Translations under genes and position numbers: made by a program
Assembly: GCA_910577375.1 (NCBI GenBank)
Contig: CAJTLT010000002.1
Span: 247,419-311,418 of the forward strand
Direction: 5' to 3'
DNA: 64,000 nt
Origin: an uncultured Christensenella sp.
Lineage (GTDB): Bacteria; Bacillota; Clostridia; Christensenellales; Borkfalkiaceae
Part shown: one piece after another, positions 15,426 through 24,832 of the stretch
How positions within the stretch are numbered: position 1 is the first letter of the stretch
How the letters are laid out: the number at the start of each line of letters is the position of its first letter
Notes under the pieces: model-generated
Told to the model about the DNA's origin: nothing
Seen by the model: only the letters and a program-made list of their open reading frames with translations
Database searches by the model: none

Positions 15426-16122
15426 CGGGCGTTTTCTCCTTTTTCGAACGTTTTACAAGATAAACAGCCAAATCCTTTATACCGATAAAAACCATATCGG
15501 CAATCACGCAGAACGTGCCGAACAGCAAAGGCTCAACGCCTGTTATTCCCTGCGTTCCGCTCGCCGCGTTAATAAGCTCGTTCAGCCCGAAATAACATAA
15601 ATTCACGCAAGCCGCAACCAATACGTAGTATATCACGTTCGTGAAAAAAGTCCAGTAGGCTTTAAACGGAAAGGGAAACATAATATAATTATCGTATTCC
15701 TTTTCTCCGCGCTCCATATATCTCAAAAGCGGATTAACGAGAATTTCAACCACTAACCCCAATATAACGCCGGTTAAAACTATTAAATCGAGCGGGTCGC
15801 TTACGTAATTCTGCAACCCCCACATAATAAAGTAACAAACCGCGCCAGCAAACCACCATTTAACGAAAAAGGCTTTAATCCATGCGGGTATGCGCCCGAG
15901 AAAATCTATTTTATAAGGGTCGAACTGTTTTTTCTTTCCCGTTCTCGTATAGTTTTCAGGAGAATCCACCCCCGTGCAGTCCGATATAAACATAGATAAA
16001 TCGTTGCTGTCCGCGGGCGGCTCTTCCTTTAGCGCGGCGACAAGCTCGTCAACCTTATCCACCTTTAAATCGTAATAATTTTCGATTGTGCTCTCGCGTA
16101 TCTTGTTTTTCTTTTTCGCCAT
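15418..16122 (-). CDS. Operon membrane protein E (unknown)
   Basis: I do not recognise this 234-residue protein. A charged N-terminal cytoplasmic part of about 85 residues is followed by about four membrane helices (FVKWWFAGAVCYFIMWGLQNYV, LIVLTGVILGLVVEILV, FFTNVIYYVLVAACVNLCYFGL and LLFGTFCVIADMVFIGI) and a basic tail. Only the operon points to a job, in sugar uptake or its sensing. It overlaps the GH28 start by 8 nt and so is translationally coupled to it. Confidence 0.75.
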   Translation of the reverse strand: MAKKKNKIRESTIENYYDLKVDKVDELVAALKEEPPADSNDLSMFISDCTGVDSPENYTRTGKKKQFDPYKIDFLGRIPAWIKAFFVKWWFAGAVCYFIMWGLQNYVSDPLDLIVLTGVILGLVVEILVNPLLRYMERGEKEYDNYIMFPFPFKAYWTFFTNVIYYVLVAACVNLCYFGLNELINAASGTQGITGVEPLLFGTFCVIADMVFIGIKDLAVYLVKRSKKEKTPDV

Positions 16123-16190
16123 AAATTACCTTTTAGGAAAATAACCGACAAAGCGCGTTTGCCGGTTATAACTGTGAATAAGATTAAAAA

Positions 16191-16817
16191 TCAATCCTCT
16201 CGGATATCTATCTCGCCGTGCATATTCTCGGCGGCAGATTCCAAAACAACTTTCGTATCGATTTTAAGTATAAGTTTTTTATACAAGGGCAACAGCGCGA
16301 ATACGACAGCCGAAACGCCCAACAGCACTATATGCACCAGCATAAAGGGCTGTGCCGCGCTGACAAGCCTATAAATATCGCTCGTCGCGGGGTTCGTAAT
16401 GCCCGCAAGACACTCGTTCATCTGTATATAATACACAATGTCGCACGCAGCCATCGCGCCAATCATAACAAAAACCAGAATTATAAAAAATATATTCGGT
16501 TTTTTGCGCTTAGGGAACGCGTTCAAAAAGCTTACAAGAACAAGCAGGGATAAAAGCGTTGTAACAAACACGCATATTCCCGTCGCCGTAGTTATATTGA
16601 AAGATTTATCCACCGCCTGCGATATGGAATAAAGCGCAAGCATGAAATAAACCGTGGTAAGCGCAAGAACCAGAAGCGCAATATTCTGCGGCGCGCGTTT
16701 CAGAGCAACCGCTTTTTTGCGGAACCATTCCTTTGTTTTGGCTTTGAAACCGCCTTTCTTCTGTTTGCCGTTTTCGGGCGCAGTCTGAGGTTCCAATACT
16801 TTTTCGTTTTCCGTCAT
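16191..16817 (-). CDS. Operon membrane protein D (unknown)
   Basis: A 208-residue protein with a basic N-terminal tail and four membrane helices (NIALLVLALTTVYFMLALYSIS, GICVFVTTLLSLLVLVSFL, IFFIILVFVMIGAMAACDIVYYI and PFMLVHIVLLGVSAVVFALLPLY). There is no family I can name. GGGGGAAGAG precedes the ATG. It lies between the ABC ATPase gene and membrane protein E, in the same transcript. Confidence 0.75.
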   Translation of the reverse strand: MTENEKVLEPQTAPENGKQKKGGFKAKTKEWFRKKAVALKRAPQNIALLVLALTTVYFMLALYSISQAVDKSFNITTATGICVFVTTLLSLLVLVSFLNAFPKRKKPNIFFIILVFVMIGAMAACDIVYYIQMNECLAGITNPATSDIYRLVSAAQPFMLVHIVLLGVSAVVFALLPLYKKLILKIDTKVVLESAAENMHGEIDIRED

Positions 16818-16829
16818 AGCTCTTCCCCC

Positions 16830-17909
16830 TTACCTTATCGCCTTACCAGGGATATCACCCTCGGGCAGTTCGAAAAAGTGCGTCATTTCCGCGTCGAATC
16901 CGATATCTATCACGTCGTCGGGATTGTAGCCGCACCATTCGGCGAATTTGCAAACCACTATTTTTTTACCGCCTATCTTTCCGTGGACAAGGGTATTCAT
17001 ACCGAGGTTTTCGTTGTTCGTTACGGTCAATTTAACAGAACCGCCGCGCACTATATTTTCAGGACGGACGCCCATAATTACGCCCTTACCCTCGTAGTCT
17101 TTAAGAATTTCTTTCTGCTTAGCGTTCAAAGGATAACTGAAAAGCTCGCTCTCGAACTTTCCGTTTTTAATTTCTCCCTCGAACATATTCATAGGGGGCA
17201 GTCCGATAAACGTTGCAACGAACGTATTCGCGGGTCTTTCATACAAATCTATGGGCTTTCCTATCTGCTGAACGTGACCCATAGACATACAAACTATTCT
17301 GTCAGCCAAAGTCAAAGCTTCGGTCTGGTCGTGAGTTACGTACATCATAGTCGCGTTAAGCTTTTTATGTAACAACAGTATTTCGCGCCTCATCGAACCG
17401 CGCAGTTTGGCGTCAAGGTTTGAAAGAGGCTCGTCAAAAAGGAAAACCTTCGGATTGCGCACTATCGCGCGCCCCATCGCAACCCTTTGGCGCTGCCCGC
17501 CCGAAAGCTGCTTGGGCTTTTTGTTCAGCTGCGATTTCAAATCAAGAATTTCCGCCGCCGCCATAACTTTTCTGTGAATAACTTCCTTGTTTTCCTTGCG
17601 CAGCGTCAGTGAAAACGCCATATTTTCGTAAATCGTCATATGTCCGTAAAGAGCATAGTTCTGGAAAACCATAGCTATATCTCTGTCTTTCGGCGGAAGT
17701 CTTGTGCAGTCTTTTCCGTCAATCAAAAGCTTTCCGTTGGTTATATCCTCAAGCCCCGCCACCATTCTCAGGGTGGTTGACTTGCCGCAGCCGGAAGGCC
17801 CTACCAAAACTATAAACTCGCCGTCGGCAACGTCTAAATTGAAATCGTAAACCGCCTGAACGCCGCCGTCATAAATTTTATCTATATGCTGTAAATTTAC
17901 TTCAGGCAT
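16830..17909 (-). CDS. Sugar ABC transporter ATPase (UgpC/MsmX type)
   Basis: The 359-residue ATPase energises a CUT1 sugar importer. Walker A is GPSGCGKST (about residue 38), the signature is LSGGQRQRVAMGRAI, Walker B is VFLFDEPLSNLD, and the C-terminal regulatory OB/TOBE domain (GVRPENI) is present. I chose the ATG at 17909, 8 nt after GGAGG, over a GTG 9 nt upstream. It overlaps the end of membrane protein C by 8 nt. A second homologous ATPase at 30.4 kb may be interchangeable, as MsmX is in Bacillus. Confidence 0.93.
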   Translation of the reverse strand: MPEVNLQHIDKIYDGGVQAVYDFNLDVADGEFIVLVGPSGCGKSTTLRMVAGLEDITNGKLLIDGKDCTRLPPKDRDIAMVFQNYALYGHMTIYENMAFSLTLRKENKEVIHRKVMAAAEILDLKSQLNKKPKQLSGGQRQRVAMGRAIVRNPKVFLFDEPLSNLDAKLRGSMRREILLLHKKLNATMMYVTHDQTEALTLADRIVCMSMGHVQQIGKPIDLYERPANTFVATFIGLPPMNMFEGEIKNGKFESELFSYPLNAKQKEILKDYEGKGVIMGVRPENIVRGGSVKLTVTNNENLGMNTLVHGKIGGKKIVVCKFAEWCGYNPDDVIDIGFDAEMTHFFELPEGDIPGKAIR

Positions 17910-18453
17910 TTGCTTCACCTCCCGCGGGCTGCTCTTTTCTTAATTCTTCGTCAAGATTGATTTGCCCGTTTTCGAGTTCCTGCGTGAATTTTTCAACGTT
18001 CTTGCTGCGGATATATCCTGTAATTGCAGAAACGATTATAAGCGCGCCCGAGCAGGCAAGCGCAACCGTCATAGTGATAAACGTTCCAATCGTAATCACC
18101 GTCTGCTCTGTTTCCCCCACAATATATGTGTGAGTAATTCCGCCGAGCGGCAGCCAGAATATCCTTGCAATCTGCAACGCGCCTACTATTATCTGCAATA
18201 TAAACAGCTTTCTGTCGTAATTTTTTACCTGTTCGGAAAACAAAAATACAAACAGCAAAAAGAACAAATTGTAAATTACGTCGAACGCCAGCGACCAGTT
18301 ATAATAATAATCGCCGTTTTTTACCTGCGCATACAAAACCACAAAATAAACGCAACCGAAAACCAAACCCAAAAGAGCGAGGTTCGCGCCGAGCTTATTC
18401 TTTTTATAGCGCATTATATCGTGTTGTATTACGGGGTTTTTAGTCTTTTTCAT
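17902..18453 (-). CDS. Operon membrane protein C (unknown)
   Basis: A 183-residue protein with four membrane helices (ANLALLGLVFGCVYFVVLYAQV, VIYNLFFLLFVFLFSEQV, FILQIIVGALQIARIFWL and ITIGTFITMTVALACSGALIIVSA) and a charged C-terminal tail. Its ATG overlaps the TGA of membrane protein B as ATGA, a sign of coupled translation and perhaps a complex of B and C. The family is not known to me. Confidence 0.75.
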   Translation of the reverse strand: MKKTKNPVIQHDIMRYKKNKLGANLALLGLVFGCVYFVVLYAQVKNGDYYYNWSLAFDVIYNLFFLLFVFLFSEQVKNYDRKLFILQIIVGALQIARIFWLPLGGITHTYIVGETEQTVITIGTFITMTVALACSGALIIVSAITGYIRSKNVEKFTQELENGQINLDEELRKEQPAGGEANA

Positions 18454-19079
18454 ACTGTTTCCCCTCCCAACATACGAGAACTTTCAAGGAGTTGCTTTTC
18501 CCCTTGCATAAGTTTTATTTTCCATATTAAATTTAAAACGAGTACCGCCGAAGCTATGATTATCAACGCGTAAACAGCAAAACCAACGTCGAACCAAACG
18601 GTAGAATCAGAATAATAAGCCGCCGAATCCTGCGATATAAGGTAATCGTAACGCGTTTTCCACGCCGTAAAATCCACGTTTAAAAATTTCCCGCGGTATA
18701 TCACGTTCATTATCATAAGCACAAGAGAAACAACTATATTCCCGCCCGCGCAAATTCCCGTGGCGATATAGTTGGATATGTAATAATTTCTTCTCTTGTG
18801 GCACGCCGTCACATAAAGCGCAACGGCAAACAAAATCATAAGTATGCCGCAAATCATCAGAACGTTATTGAACAAGCTAATCTCGTTATAAAGTTCCGCG
18901 TCGTATTTGCCGCTCGCCGCGGTAAAAGCGGAAACCTTTTTGCCGCCGCGCGAAATCAAGTTCTGCCCGAGGTCTGCAACCGCCCCCGAACTGTAAAAGA
19001 AAGCATATAATAGCCCCAGCGCGCCTACTATCAGCATCGCAAGGCATATATATTTCTGGAATCTCATCTGAGCTTTCAT
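18450..19079 (-). CDS. Operon membrane protein B (unknown)
   Basis: A 209-residue protein with four membrane helices; the loop after the first (AVADLGQNLISRGGKKVSAFTAASGKYDAELYNEIS) may face outside. The chosen ATG at 19079 has CGGAGA upstream; a longer frame would run through the hairpin that follows the binding-protein gene and is rejected. No known family. It is the first of the membrane genes after the strongly expressed solute-binding protein gene. Confidence 0.72.
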   Translation of the reverse strand: MKAQMRFQKYICLAMLIVGALGLLYAFFYSSGAVADLGQNLISRGGKKVSAFTAASGKYDAELYNEISLFNNVLMICGILMILFAVALYVTACHKRRNYYISNYIATGICAGGNIVVSLVLMIMNVIYRGKFLNVDFTAWKTRYDYLISQDSAAYYSDSTVWFDVGFAVYALIIIASAVLVLNLIWKIKLMQGEKQLLESSRMLGGETV

Positions 19080-19105
19080 GCTTCTGTCTCCGAAAACAGC
19101 TTTAT

Positions 19106-19137
19106 CTTTCCCCCGCGCCTTTGGGCGCGGGGGAAAG
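19106..19137 (-). terminator. Intra-operon hairpin after binding-protein gene
   Basis: A perfect 14-bp GC-rich stem with a TTTG loop, but no U-run on the minus strand. Such hairpins protect the 3' end of the binding-protein mRNA and lower downstream expression. Confidence 0.7.
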
Positions 19138-19173
19138 CTTTTCAAGCTTCAAAAATGTTCGTGCCTATAAATC

Positions 19174-21747
19174 TTAACCCGCCGGTTTAAGAATTTCCCA
19201 ATAAGCTTTTGCCGTCGTCCAGCCGCCGTTCATGGCGTTTTCTCTGATTTGTCCGCGGCATGTGTCCTTCATTTCCGTAAGAAGCGCGTCAATCGAAGTA
19301 ACGGTGTAGCTCTGGTCCTGCTGGTTATAAGTTCCGCTCGTTCCGAAAAGTATTACGTGCGTGAATATGCTGTAAATATTCTTGGAATCGCTCGCCTTTT
19401 CGCCGCTGAGATATTTGAAACGGTTCATGTTGGAGTTGTTTATAGTTCCCGATACAATCGAAGATTCGATGGGCACTCCGGTGGGAACGCAGGTGTACCA
19501 CCAGTTATTCTCGTCGATTTCAAGCGTCAATCCTTTAATCGTTCCAAGGTCCAAGCCAACGCCGACTTTCTTGGCGCCCGTCTGTCCCATAACAGAAGTA
19601 AGCTGGTTTTCAAAAGACTGGCTCTTAACGCCCATGGGGAGCGTGGAACCTATAAGCATACGCGCATAGTTCGTGAACGAACGCGCCGCGTTCTTTGTGG
19701 AATCCTTATCGGTAAGCGCATAACCGTTTACTTTCAGTCCTCTGAACTGGTCGTAAAGTTTGGTCGTTATCGTGGGGGTTGCGCCGTCGAAATCGAAACC
19801 GCTGTATTTAACGCCCTTATATGTGTAGTAAGCGCCTTTTTCAACTTCCGCCGCGGTAGCCTCCTCGTCATACCAGAAGCCGTTCTTTCCTTCCGCATTC
19901 TCCGCGCGGGGTCCGAACGTGGAAACGATTTGTCCGTCTTCGGAATACAGATAGTCGACAAACTGCAAAGCCGCAATAAGCTTATCTCTGTTGTATGCAA
20001 GTTCGCCGTTAAGCGCGATTCCGCTCGTCTTGGTGGAACGCCAGCTCTCGGTGAATCTCATTATATCGGTATGGTCGCCGTCGCCGTCAACGTCCCATTT
20101 CGAAACGGGCGTTACAACGGGCGCGAAATTGTAACCTTCGGGCAAGTCAAGTCCGGTAAGGTTTGTCGTGTCTTCCGCAAAGAAGCCGTTCAAAGTCTGC
20201 GTCTGGTTGTAATCGTAAAGCATGAACGCTTCCTGTCCGTCTTTCTTTCCTTTTGCGGATTCCGCTTTGAAAGCCGTAGCGTATTTATAAGCGTTGAGTC
20301 CGGAATAATCGGATACAAGTCCTTCCGCCCTGAGGGTGTGAAGTCTGTTCATTGCTTCGTAGAATTCTTTATCGTTACGCGCGTCCTGCAAAGTGCCGTC
20401 GTCATCGATATAGGTGTATTCATAACGCGAATCGCCGCCGCGCACGCCGTAAAGCTGTGCCGCAAGGCGCACGATGTCGGGCGTTCTGTCTATAGTTCCG
20501 TCACGGGCTACTATGCCGTCGATTTTATTCGACAATTCGCTGTCCAAAAGCGAAGGCGCGTTCGTCTTTACGCAGCGGAGCATAGCAACAAGGTCGTCAA
20601 CGTCCCAGCATGCGTCATATCCGTTGAAAAGGTTGGAACGCTCGCCGGCGGCATAATACTGCGCGCCCGCTTCCGTCTGATAGCATGCGTCCACGTAAGC
20701 GCGGAAAAGCTCCGCAAGCTTGTCGCCGGTCGCCGCCATATTCGCTTTAAGCGCTTCGTTCATAATGTCAACGATGTTTCCGCTGTCGCCGTCATAAGCC
20801 TTGCCCGCGATTGCCTGATAAGCCGTATCGAGCGCGGAACCGCCCGTCTTGACCTGCGTCAATACGTTTCCGTAATTCTTTACGATTTTTACTTTGCCGG
20901 TTCCCTCTTTGTTTGCGCTCTCTATTTTAAGAGTTCCCGTCTTACCCATATAAGAGCTTGCCTGGGGCGCGGTGAGTTTTGTATCCGCATTTTCATAGCA
21001 CGCTTCATTATATTTGGCGCCGGTCGCAAGGGTTGTCGCACCGTTGAGGATTTTATCCGCCCAGTCCTGACGGATTATGCAATATCTTTCGATTGTGTCG
21101 TTACCGTCGAAGTAAGGCGCAACGTAAAGAATTTTTCCATCGCCCTTATTGTCGCCGGTCGTAACCATTCCTTCCTGCAAAAGCGAAAGGTAAACGACGG
21201 GGTTCGCTTCAAGGAAATTCTTGAAGTTGGGCATCAAATCAAGGTATTCGGCAAGGTTTAAAACGTCCGTTCCGGCAGCCGCATATTCAACCGCCTTTGA
21301 AAGGTCCGTCGTAAAGATATCCGTGTCCGCATACTTGTGGTCTTTCGTGCCCGCAACAAGGTTTTTAAGGTTGTTGCTCGTCGAATCGCCGTTATAAACG
21401 TCGTTCCAGGTAATGTTGAGGTCTTTGCCCATCTGAACCCACGCGGGTTTCATATTGCCGTCCTCGTAGTTAATTCCGTCCGCAAGCGTAATCTGCGCTC
21501 CGAGTCCTCTGAACGAGGTGGAAGTCGCCGCGCTGTTGTTTCCTATGCCGATATTGAGCGTAACGGGCGTTTCCCTTTTATACTTCGAATAATCCAGCGT
21601 ACCGTCCGATTTCAGCGATATCGGCATATCCGATACGTCCGCTTTTTCGCGCCCGGGAGCGGGAGTACACGCCGCCAGCGAGGCAATCATTGTTCCTGCC
21701 ATAACCGCAGATACTGCCGCCATGGCGATTTTTTTGTTTTTGTTCAT
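19174..21747 (-). CDS. Large extracellular sugar-binding lipoprotein
   Basis: This 857-residue protein has a lipoprotein signal (MNKNKKIAMAAVSAVMAGTMIASLAAC, lipid-modified Cys27) and is the solute-binding component of the ABC importer. Its partners are LplB/LplC-type permeases, and large binding proteins of this kind bind oligosaccharides. It is much longer than the 450-550 residues usual for the family, with extra inserted sequence before and after residue 300. The neighbouring GH28, GH105 and CE8 genes suggest pectin oligosaccharides as ligand. AGGAGGAAG precedes the ATG. Confidence 0.85.
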   Translation of the reverse strand: MNKNKKIAMAAVSAVMAGTMIASLAACTPAPGREKADVSDMPISLKSDGTLDYSKYKRETPVTLNIGIGNNSAATSTSFRGLGAQITLADGINYEDGNMKPAWVQMGKDLNITWNDVYNGDSTSNNLKNLVAGTKDHKYADTDIFTTDLSKAVEYAAAGTDVLNLAEYLDLMPNFKNFLEANPVVYLSLLQEGMVTTGDNKGDGKILYVAPYFDGNDTIERYCIIRQDWADKILNGATTLATGAKYNEACYENADTKLTAPQASSYMGKTGTLKIESANKEGTGKVKIVKNYGNVLTQVKTGGSALDTAYQAIAGKAYDGDSGNIVDIMNEALKANMAATGDKLAELFRAYVDACYQTEAGAQYYAAGERSNLFNGYDACWDVDDLVAMLRCVKTNAPSLLDSELSNKIDGIVARDGTIDRTPDIVRLAAQLYGVRGGDSRYEYTYIDDDGTLQDARNDKEFYEAMNRLHTLRAEGLVSDYSGLNAYKYATAFKAESAKGKKDGQEAFMLYDYNQTQTLNGFFAEDTTNLTGLDLPEGYNFAPVVTPVSKWDVDGDGDHTDIMRFTESWRSTKTSGIALNGELAYNRDKLIAALQFVDYLYSEDGQIVSTFGPRAENAEGKNGFWYDEEATAAEVEKGAYYTYKGVKYSGFDFDGATPTITTKLYDQFRGLKVNGYALTDKDSTKNAARSFTNYARMLIGSTLPMGVKSQSFENQLTSVMGQTGAKKVGVGLDLGTIKGLTLEIDENNWWYTCVPTGVPIESSIVSGTINNSNMNRFKYLSGEKASDSKNIYSIFTHVILFGTSGTYNQQDQSYTVTSIDALLTEMKDTCRGQIRENAMNGGWTTAKAYWEILKPAG

Positions 21748-21804
21748 CTCTTCCTCCTAAAATTGCGTTATTTAAAGGCTTAAAAGCCCGATAACCTGTT
21801 TTTA

Positions 21805-22731
21805 TTATTCCTTTACGCCGCCCATATTTACGCCCTTGGCGAAATATTTCTGTATGAAAGGATATATCGCGAGTATGGGTATTATTGCGCATACAACCAT
21901 CGAATACACCGCGGAAACCGCCGAATAGTTATAGTTCAAATCCCAGTTCTGCACCGCGTCGGGGTCGTTTTTCGTTCCTCCCGCTATGCTCGTGTATTTA
22001 TCTATATAGTCGCGGATATACACCTGTATCGGCCATGAATAGCTCTGTCCTTCGGGTATTACCTTGAACGCCCAGAAATATCCGTTCCAGCGCGAAATTC
22101 CGAAGAACAGCGCAACCGTGGCGATTGTGGCTTTACTCATAGGCAGATATACTTTCGTAAGTATCTGCAACTCCGTCGCGCCGTCTATCCTCGCCGCCTC
22201 CTCTATCTCGGAAGGAACTCCCTCGAAAGAGTTTCTCAAAAGTATTATGTTTGTCGCGTTCATACCCATTGCAAGAACTATCGTCCACTTAAGGTCGGAA
22301 ATACCTATCGCCCCGAATATTTCGGAAGTAGCGGCGTAGTTCTGATACTGCGGTATAATGCCCGCCGAAAACCACATTGTAAACACCAAAAAGAAGTTCC
22401 AGCCGTGTCTGCCCAAAAGCCTCTTTTTTGAAAGCGCGTACGCGCCGAGTATCGAATATCCAAGCGCCCACACCGTGCCGAAAAAGGTCACGAAAAGCGT
22501 GTTCGCATAGTTAATCCAGAATTTATTGTTCGTCAGAACGCCCACAAACGCGTCCGCCTGCACGTCGACGGGCCACAAAATAACCGCGCCCGAATTGATT
22601 GCCGAAGACGAACTGAACGCAGAAGACAATACGTAAACCAAAGGATATACGCACATCAATGCGAAAACTATCAATATAAAGTAAGCGACTATGCGGAATA
22701 TAAGCTCGGAAGTCTCTATTTTTCTTTTCAT
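21805..22731 (-). CDS. Sugar ABC permease, LplC/YtcP type
   Basis: A 308-residue CUT1 permease with six membrane helices. The EAA loop that docks on the ATPase is VPSEIEEAARIDGATELQILTKVYLPMSKATIATVALFF. The ending YPFIQKYFAKGVNMGGVKE is characteristic of LplC/YtcP permeases for complex oligosaccharides. GGGAGGCAGAAG precedes the ATG. It pairs with the permease encoded just upstream. Confidence 0.95.
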   Translation of the reverse strand: MKRKIETSELIFRIVAYFILIVFALMCVYPLVYVLSSAFSSSSAINSGAVILWPVDVQADAFVGVLTNNKFWINYANTLFVTFFGTVWALGYSILGAYALSKKRLLGRHGWNFFLVFTMWFSAGIIPQYQNYAATSEIFGAIGISDLKWTIVLAMGMNATNIILLRNSFEGVPSEIEEAARIDGATELQILTKVYLPMSKATIATVALFFGISRWNGYFWAFKVIPEGQSYSWPIQVYIRDYIDKYTSIAGGTKNDPDAVQNWDLNYNYSAVSAVYSMVVCAIIPILAIYPFIQKYFAKGVNMGGVKE

Positions 22732-22743
22732 CTTCTGCCTCCC

Positions 22744-23820
22744 TCAGTACAGCGATACGTCGGACGCCTTGCGCGCAATCGCGTTCGCGCCGATAACGAG
22801 TATCATACCGATTAAGTTGTTGAGCATTTCCGCCGCGGTACCCATCGCCTTGTATTCCTGCGTTTCCGACCATCTGTTGGAAAGGGTTGAAACAACGTCC
22901 GCAACCTCGTAGTTCGCGTCCTGCGCCTCGCCTACGCCCGTGCCGAGCAAAAGGTAAATCTTTTCGTATCCTACGGAAAGGAGAGAGCCTATCTTCATAA
23001 TAAGCATTATCACCACCGTGGAAAGTATGCTCGGTATAACCACGTAACGCATCTGCGCCATCTTGCCCGCGCCGTCTATCTGCGCCGCCTCGTAAGAGGT
23101 GGGGGAAACGGCTATTACCGCAGCAAAGAACACTATCGAATCGTAACCCGCGTGTTCCCACAAATCGGCTATTATGTATATCGCCCTGTAATATTTCGTA
23201 GTGTATACAAGTCCGCTGTTCACAACCGCGCCGTCAACGCCGAGCGCGCCGAACAGCTGAGATACGATTCCGACCGACTGTCCGCCCGCGTTCGAACGGA
23301 ACAGAACAAGCACAAGCGAAGTAACTATAACCGTCGAAAGGAATTTCGGGAGATACACGCAAACCTGCATTATGCTTCTTGCAACGTTGGATTTAACCTC
23401 ATTGAAGAAAAGCGCCAGAATTATAGGCATAGGGAAGCCGAACAGCAATCCGTAAAACGCCGTTATAAACGTGTTTCGGAAAGCCCTCCAGAACAACGGA
23501 CTGTATTCGGCGTTCGTAAACAACTCCTGAAAATATTTTAAGCCCGTCCACGAATACGTGCTTACGTGCGTCAGGTCACCCGTGTTGGGGTTCTTGAAAC
23601 AGCCCATAAGCTCGTACATGGGCATATACTTCCAAAGGAAATATACAAGCACCATCGGAACGAGCATAAGATACAAGCGCCAGTCTTTTAAAACCGTCCA
23701 GCCAGTATTCTTCCATCTGTTCTTCTCAGTTTCGTCCCTTACCTGTTGCTCGGCGGACATGGAATAAGTTCCAGTCGCCTCGTCATAGACAAGGAAATCG
23801 TCGCATTTGAGTCTGAACAT
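22744..23820 (-). CDS. Sugar ABC permease, LplB/YteP type
   Basis: A 358-residue CUT1 permease of the LplB type, with a longer cytoplasmic N-terminus (about 45 residues) before the first helix (WRLYLMLVPMVLVYFLWKYMPMYELMGCFKNP). The EAA loop is SPTSYEAAQIDGAGKMAQMRYVVIPSILSTVVIMLIM. The ending IGANAIARKASDVSLY is typical. GGAGGAGATG precedes the ATG. A hairpin (8-bp stem, 23861-23882) lies in the gap to the upstream gene and could balance expression. Confidence 0.95.
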   Translation of the reverse strand: MFRLKCDDFLVYDEATGTYSMSAEQQVRDETEKNRWKNTGWTVLKDWRLYLMLVPMVLVYFLWKYMPMYELMGCFKNPNTGDLTHVSTYSWTGLKYFQELFTNAEYSPLFWRAFRNTFITAFYGLLFGFPMPIILALFFNEVKSNVARSIMQVCVYLPKFLSTVIVTSLVLVLFRSNAGGQSVGIVSQLFGALGVDGAVVNSGLVYTTKYYRAIYIIADLWEHAGYDSIVFFAAVIAVSPTSYEAAQIDGAGKMAQMRYVVIPSILSTVVIMLIMKIGSLLSVGYEKIYLLLGTGVGEAQDANYEVADVVSTLSNRWSETQEYKAMGTAAEMLNNLIGMILVIGANAIARKASDVSLY

Positions 23821-23927
23821 CCAATCATCTCCTCCATATCTCTTAAAATTCAGGCGTTACGTTCGGGGCGCAGTCCCCGAACCGCTGAAAATTTGACAAA
23901 AAAACAGCCGAAAATTTTGCAGACAAA

Positions 23928-24668
23928 TTAACGGCTTTCGGGTGGGTATTCGTCATACATTGATATTCCGTCGCCCTCTTCCCCGCCGTCGGAACATCCG
24001 TGTAATTTTTTAAGTTCTTCTTCGTCCAGTTCGGTATACCCCGCCCAGACTTCTTCTTTCGGCTTTTGCGCTTCCTCCCTTTCGCGCGCAACGCGCAAAA
24101 GATATTTCTTCTGGTCCTCGACCATTCCGTCCAACCGCCTGAACACAAGCAGCGCCATCGCGGCGAAAACTATGTTAAGGGCTTCCGTAAAGAAGAAATT
24201 GCCCAGCGCGGTTACGAAGTCAGAACCGAAGCAGACGGCTATCAGAGTTCTTCCGCACAATACAAGAATAAACGCAACAAGCGGATAAATCAAAGTAAGA
24301 TACCATTTGGAAAACATTTTTTCCTTAGGTATGAATTTAAACAAAAACCAGCTAAACAGCAAAAACGCGTTGCCGGCGGAATAAATTATGAATTCCTGAT
24401 ACCCCACTTTCTGAAACGCGCACAGAAAAGCGCAATAAATTATCCCGTGGAATATCGGAAACACCGCCGCAAGCCAGTTCCAACGCACCAGCGCCAGCAG
24501 AGAAACGGTAAACATCAACGATACGGAAAACATCATATCGGGAAACCATTTCTTTACCGCGAACACGTTCACGGCTTCCAGTGCAACCATAATCACCAAA
24601 AACAGCAAAATATCGAATAGCTTATACTGATTATATGATATTTTGCCGCCGGTGTTTGATATTTTCAT
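23928..24668 (-). CDS. Operon membrane protein A (unknown)
   Basis: The first gene of the pectin ABC operon encodes a 246-residue protein with about six membrane helices in its first 170 residues (ILLFLVIMVALEAVNVFAV ... LNIVFAAMALLVFRRLDGM) and a charged, acidic C-terminal tail (REREEAQKPKEEVWAGYTELDEEELKKL...). The compact six-helix body recalls the size of S-components or YesL-like proteins, but I see no motif that settles it. Its promoter is a good TTGATT-N17-TATAAT. Confidence 0.72.
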   Translation of the reverse strand: MKISNTGGKISYNQYKLFDILLFLVIMVALEAVNVFAVKKWFPDMMFSVSLMFTVSLLALVRWNWLAAVFPIFHGIIYCAFLCAFQKVGYQEFIIYSAGNAFLLFSWFLFKFIPKEKMFSKWYLTLIYPLVAFILVLCGRTLIAVCFGSDFVTALGNFFFTEALNIVFAAMALLVFRRLDGMVEDQKKYLLRVAREREEAQKPKEEVWAGYTELDEEELKKLHGCSDGGEEGDGISMYDEYPPESR

Positions 24669-24731
24669 AATTATATATTAAGTAACAGATAAAAAGGCGA
24701 AAAATTAAAAATTTTCACAATTAACATTATG

Positions 24732-24760
24732 ATTATAACACCCGCTTTTTTAAAAATCAA
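24732..24760 (-). promoter_or_regulatory. Promoter of pectin ABC operon
   Basis: Minus-strand TTGATT (24755-24760), a 17-nt spacer and TATAAT (24732-24737) give a leader of about 57 nt. It is back-to-back with the pectinesterase promoter, 21 bp apart. Confidence 0.75.
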
Positions 24761-24781
24761 TAGCATTTAAAAATTTTTTTA

Positions 24782-24810
24782 TTGTTTCACGCATTTTTTT
24801 ATGTTATAAT
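24782..24810 (+). promoter_or_regulatory. Promoter of pectinesterase gene
   Basis: TTGTTT (24782-24787), a 17-nt spacer and TATAAT (24805-24810). An AAACCGTA half-site (24812-24819) lies at the start of the transcript. Confidence 0.7.
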
Positions 24811-24832
24811 CAAACCGTAAAAAGGTGAATTT

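Noticed and set aside
19249..21261. Plus-strand ORF of 670 codons opposite the sugar-binding lipoprotein gene
   Set aside because: It is a shadow of the real gene: composition is unlike a protein, and there is no ribosome-binding site. Long antisense frames arise here because TTA, CTA and TCA codons are rarely used in the true frame.
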